Shown piece by piece: positions 61,834-64,000 of a stretch of DNA of 64,000 nt. How positions within the stretch are numbered: position 1 is the first letter of the stretch; each line of letters starts with the position of its first letter. The position numbers and the translations under genes were made by a program. Origin of the DNA: Chitinophaga terrae (ex Kim and Jung 2007) (lineage in GTDB: Bacteria > Bacteroidota > Bacteroidia > Chitinophagales > Chitinophagaceae); the NCBI RefSeq assembly GCF_900107795.1, contig NZ_FNRL01000012.1, forward strand, positions 124,001 through 188,000. The letters are read 5' to 3'. The notes below the pieces were generated by a model, which made no database searches, was not told where the DNA came from, and worked only from the letters and a program-made list of their open reading frames with translations.

Positions 61834-62163
61834 CTATTTTTTCGATTTAGTTAAAAAATGGGCCAGGAGCAAGCCTCCTCCTCCACTCAGTAACAGAATG
61901 GCAACGGGCGCCACGCCGGGAAGCATACCCAGGTATGCCAGCAATCCAATGAGCCCCACTCCAACCCCCAGGCAAAGCAACACAATACCCAGTGTAAATA
62001 TGAGGGTACGCGCACTGAAAGCAGATGGGTTAATATCAGGATTTATTCCTTTTTCTATCATCAGCAGTCTTTCTTTGTGCCTCGCCCTGTGAGCAAAGAG
62101 CCATGCCAGGAAGAGACAGAAAAAAAATGGCACAACCAGGAAAAAAACGATAATACTAGACAT
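61834..62163 (-). CDS. DUF6249-like small membrane protein
   Basis: The 109-residue protein has one N-terminal helix (VFFLVVPFFFCLFLAWLFA), a short cytoplasmic stretch with HRARHKERLLMIEKGINPD, and two more helices (about 53-75 and 80-100). The motif ERLLMIEKG followed by helices is typical of small proteins encoded next to ECF sigma factors in Bacteroidetes. It is the first gene of the four-gene sigma operon. Function unknown. Confidence 0.8.
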   Translation of the reverse strand: MSSIIVFFLVVPFFFCLFLAWLFAHRARHKERLLMIEKGINPDINPSAFSARTLIFTLGIVLLCLGVGVGLIGLLAYLGMLPGVAPVAILLLSGGGGLLLAHFLTKSKK

Positions 62164-62200
62164 GTTACAAAATGTTTTCTACCTATTTGATCACGGTTTT

Positions 62201-62229
62201 CTCCGGAAGGTTACAAAAACTTTCCGGAG
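62201..62229. promoter_or_regulatory. Palindrome upstream of the sigma operon
   Basis: CTCCGGAAGG (62201-62210) and CTTTCCGGAG (62220-62229) form an inverted repeat with one mismatch and a 9-bp spacer in the divergent region. It could be an operator or a hairpin; its role is unclear. Confidence 0.35.
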
Positions 62230-62388
62230 TCACATAACGGCAGAAGAACAAGATAAGCTGAAGAGCTGGCTTTACCGGCAAGCCGGAATGGAATTTGTTC
62301 CTTCAGATCTATCAGCCGCTGCCCGAGCCGGCTAAATGGGAGGACCAGGTTGACCAGTGAAAAAGATCCAACTTTAAAAATTCCGGAA

Positions 62389-62793
62389 ATGACAAAGAAG
62401 ATATCCATCCATGACACCATGGAACAAGCAAGACAGCTGGAAGCAGAAGGCAAGATGACAGAGGCAATAAAGCCATATACAGCCATTGTGCAACAGGATC
62501 CGTTATACGCAGATGCCTATAACCGGCTGATGATCATCTATCGCAAACAAAAAAGATATAAGGAGGAACTGCAGATCATCAAACAGGCTATCAAAGTGTT
62601 TGAAGAAAGCATAAAAAGCAACCAGTCGGAATGGAAAAAAGGGCATGCAAAAGCAGCCAGGCTAAGCCGCTCGCTTGCTGAATCATTAGGGTTGTTAAAT
62701 AAAAAAGGAATGCCGGTGTATGAAGAGCCTCATGTTACCGCCTGGCGGAAAAGAATGGAAACAGTGAGCAAGAAGATAGAAGCGGCGCACTAA
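62389..62793 (+). CDS. Small TPR-repeat protein
   Basis: From the ATG at 62389 (MTKKISIHDTMEQARQLEAE) the protein is 134 residues. It has about two tetratricopeptide helix pairs (TMEQARQLEAEGKMTEAIKP, DPLYADAYNRLMIIYRKQKR) and a basic helical end. A TTG start at 62350 is also in frame. It has no signal peptide and is likely a cytosolic protein-binding module. It converges with the MocR-type gene, whose stop overlaps its own by 4 bp. Partner unknown. Confidence 0.8.
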   Translation: MTKKISIHDTMEQARQLEAEGKMTEAIKPYTAIVQQDPLYADAYNRLMIIYRKQKRYKEELQIIKQAIKVFEESIKSNQSEWKKGHAKAARLSRSLAESLGLLNKKGMPVYEEPHVTAWRKRMETVSKKIEAAH

Positions 62794-64000
62794 AACTGTT
62801 TCCCCAGCGCTATAATTCCTTCTTCCAGTTCCTTTTCTGAAAGTGATCCATATCCTAACCTGAATCCATTGATCTTTGAATCAAAGCTATAGACGCCAGG
62901 ATTCAGGAATTTTATTCCCTGGTTTTCCAGCTTTGTTGTCACCTGCTGCCAGTCTACTTTTTTCTTTGGCGCTATCCAAATCGCCAACCCGCCATCGGGG
63001 ATATCGAAAGCGGCTTTTTCTTTCAACAGCTTCGTTAATAACGCCGCGGTGAAATCACGTTTTACCCGGTAGTGATTCGTTGCTTTTTTGATATGCCGTT
63101 TAATGGTACCGTCTTTGATCAATTGCAATACCGCCCGCTCCATGATACTATCGCCATTTATATCCACGATCTTCCGCAACGCCCCTATCCGCGTTATCAG
63201 TTCGCTGCTGCTGCTTGTCAGGTAGCCTATGCGCAATACGGGAGAAACTACTTTACTCATGGTGCCTATGTACACGTAGTTCTTCAGTTCCCGGAAACTT
63301 GAGAGCGGCAACACGGGCCGGTAACCGAAATGGAATTCATTATCGTAATCATCTTCAATGATGGTGAAGCCATGATCGTTGGATAACCGGATCAACTCCA
63401 GGCGTCGTTCCAGGTTTAAAGTAACGGTAGTAGGATATTGGTGATGCGGGGTAACATAAATGGCTTTGATCTTTTTCCTTGATTTCAGGCAGGCTATCAC
63501 ATCTTCTATCATCAACCCTTCTTTATCAACTCTTACCGGCAACAACCTGGCGCCGGCGCTTTCAAATGCTTTCCAGGCAGGTTGATACCCGGGGTTTTCT
63601 ACCATAACATAATCACCGGGCGAAAACAGGCATTGAGCAGCCAGGTACATGGCCATCTGGCTGCCACGGGTAACGCAGAGGTTTTGCTCATTTACCTGCA
63701 ATCCGCGCTGGTGATTGAGCATCTGGGCTATTTCCCGGCGCAGTTCAGGATCCCCCAGTTCGCTGCCGTAGCCCATCATCTGCCATCTTAGTTTCAGGTT
63801 GAATATCTGCCTGTATGCCCTGGCCAGTTCGGTAATAGGCGCAATTCTGCTATCAGGATGCCCGTCGTCGAACTGGATATGAAAACGTTTGTCGGGCGTC
63901 TTTTTCATCGCTGCCATCACAGGATTGCTCTTTTCCCTTTCCCTGAATACAGGAAGCCGGTCGGCCACAAAAGTACCCTTTCGTTCTTTCGACACGATCC
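62790..64000 (-). CDS. MocR/GabR-type regulator, aminotransferase part (partial)
   Basis: The frame is open to the right edge; a GTG at 63995 is inside the protein rather than its start. The visible 400 or so residues are a class I aminotransferase domain: GYGSELGDPELRREIAQML, CVTRGSQMAMYLAAQ, NPGYQPAWKAF, TPHHQYPTTVTL, EDDYDNEFHFGYRP and a PLP-Lys in GTMSKVVSPVLRIGYL. KGTFVADRLPV at the beginning is typical of the linker that follows an N-terminal GntR helix-turn-helix, which must lie past 64000. Such proteins use PLP to regulate vitamin B6 or amine genes. Confidence 0.88.
   Translation of the reverse strand, partial: IVSKERKGTFVADRLPVFREREKSNPVMAAMKKTPDKRFHIQFDDGHPDSRIAPITELARAYRQIFNLKLRWQMMGYGSELGDPELRREIAQMLNHQRGLQVNEQNLCVTRGSQMAMYLAAQCLFSPGDYVMVENPGYQPAWKAFESAGARLLPVRVDKEGLMIEDVIACLKSRKKIKAIYVTPHHQYPTTVTLNLERRLELIRLSNDHGFTIIEDDYDNEFHFGYRPVLPLSSFRELKNYVYIGTMSKVVSPVLRIGYLTSSSSELITRIGALRKIVDINGDSIMERAVLQLIKDGTIKRHIKKATNHYRVKRDFTAALLTKLLKEKAAFDIPDGGLAIWIAPKKKVDWQQVTTKLENQGIKFLNPGVYSFDSKINGFRLGYGSLSEKELEEGIIALGKQF

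Overview
The window looks like the chromosome of a soil-type Bacteroidetes, most likely Chitinophagaceae (Chitinophaga-like). Reasons: two SusC/SusD pairs, two further TonB-dependent outer-membrane receptors, a T9SS type B sorting domain, a BlaI/M56 pair, MacB-like FtsX permeases, a GH144 glucanase, weak Shine-Dalgarno sites, and repeated promoter elements of the Bacteroidetes form TAnnTTTG. This is inferred from gene content and motifs; no database was searched.

Layout. 1-7250: the 5' part of an outer-membrane receptor running off the left edge, a BlaI/M56 sensor pair with a repeat-type operator, two small cytoplasmic proteins (RibD-C/DHFR-like and SRPBCC), and a TetR regulator with a TetX-like flavin monooxygenase. 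7278-15193: a GxGYxYP-type secreted protein, two zinc alcohol dehydrogenases, a small membrane protein and a siderophore-type TonB receptor. 15258-21237: a compact susC-susD-GH144 locus predicted to take up and cut beta-1,2-glucan. 21646-27386: epoxide hydrolase, a decapitated ABC permease pseudogene, RluF, a lectin/PKD T9SS cargo protein and a luciferase-like oxidoreductase. 27387-28070 is gene-poor but holds a complete promoter plus terminator that may define a roughly 58-nt small RNA.

28071-48859 is the main feature: a GntR/FCD regulator followed by fifteen tightly packed minus-strand genes. In order of transcription they are SusC, SusD, a small secreted protein, a class III aminotransferase, an enolase-superfamily dehydratase, an SDR, a cytoplasmic neutral-ceramidase-like hydrolase, a sodium symporter, a divergent Nramp-fold transporter, a PQQ-type dehydrogenase fused to cytochrome c, two Gfo/Idh/MocA oxidoreductases, an epimerase-like protein, a DHDPS-family aldolase and an M20 amidohydrolase. 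The set reads as outer-membrane capture, inner-membrane import, deacylation/deamination, oxidation, dehydration and aldol cleavage of an unidentified acylated amino-sugar-like or sugar-acid-like compound. TGTTTACA/TGTAAACA octamers lie in pairs exactly 23 bp apart at both the regulator promoter and the predicted susC promoter, and one octamer of each pair overlaps a -7 box. A divergent GMC oxidoreductase with its Tat-type small subunit (49222-51503) may belong to the same pathway.

51504-64000: a nested palindromic intergenic repeat, DUF2625, two AraC regulators, an S41 peptidase, a YbhB protein, a full-length FtsX permease, an ECF sigma operon with a thioredoxin-like secreted protein, a TPR protein and a MocR-type regulator cut by the right edge. 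No tRNA, rRNA, CRISPR array, insertion sequence or prophage was recognised.
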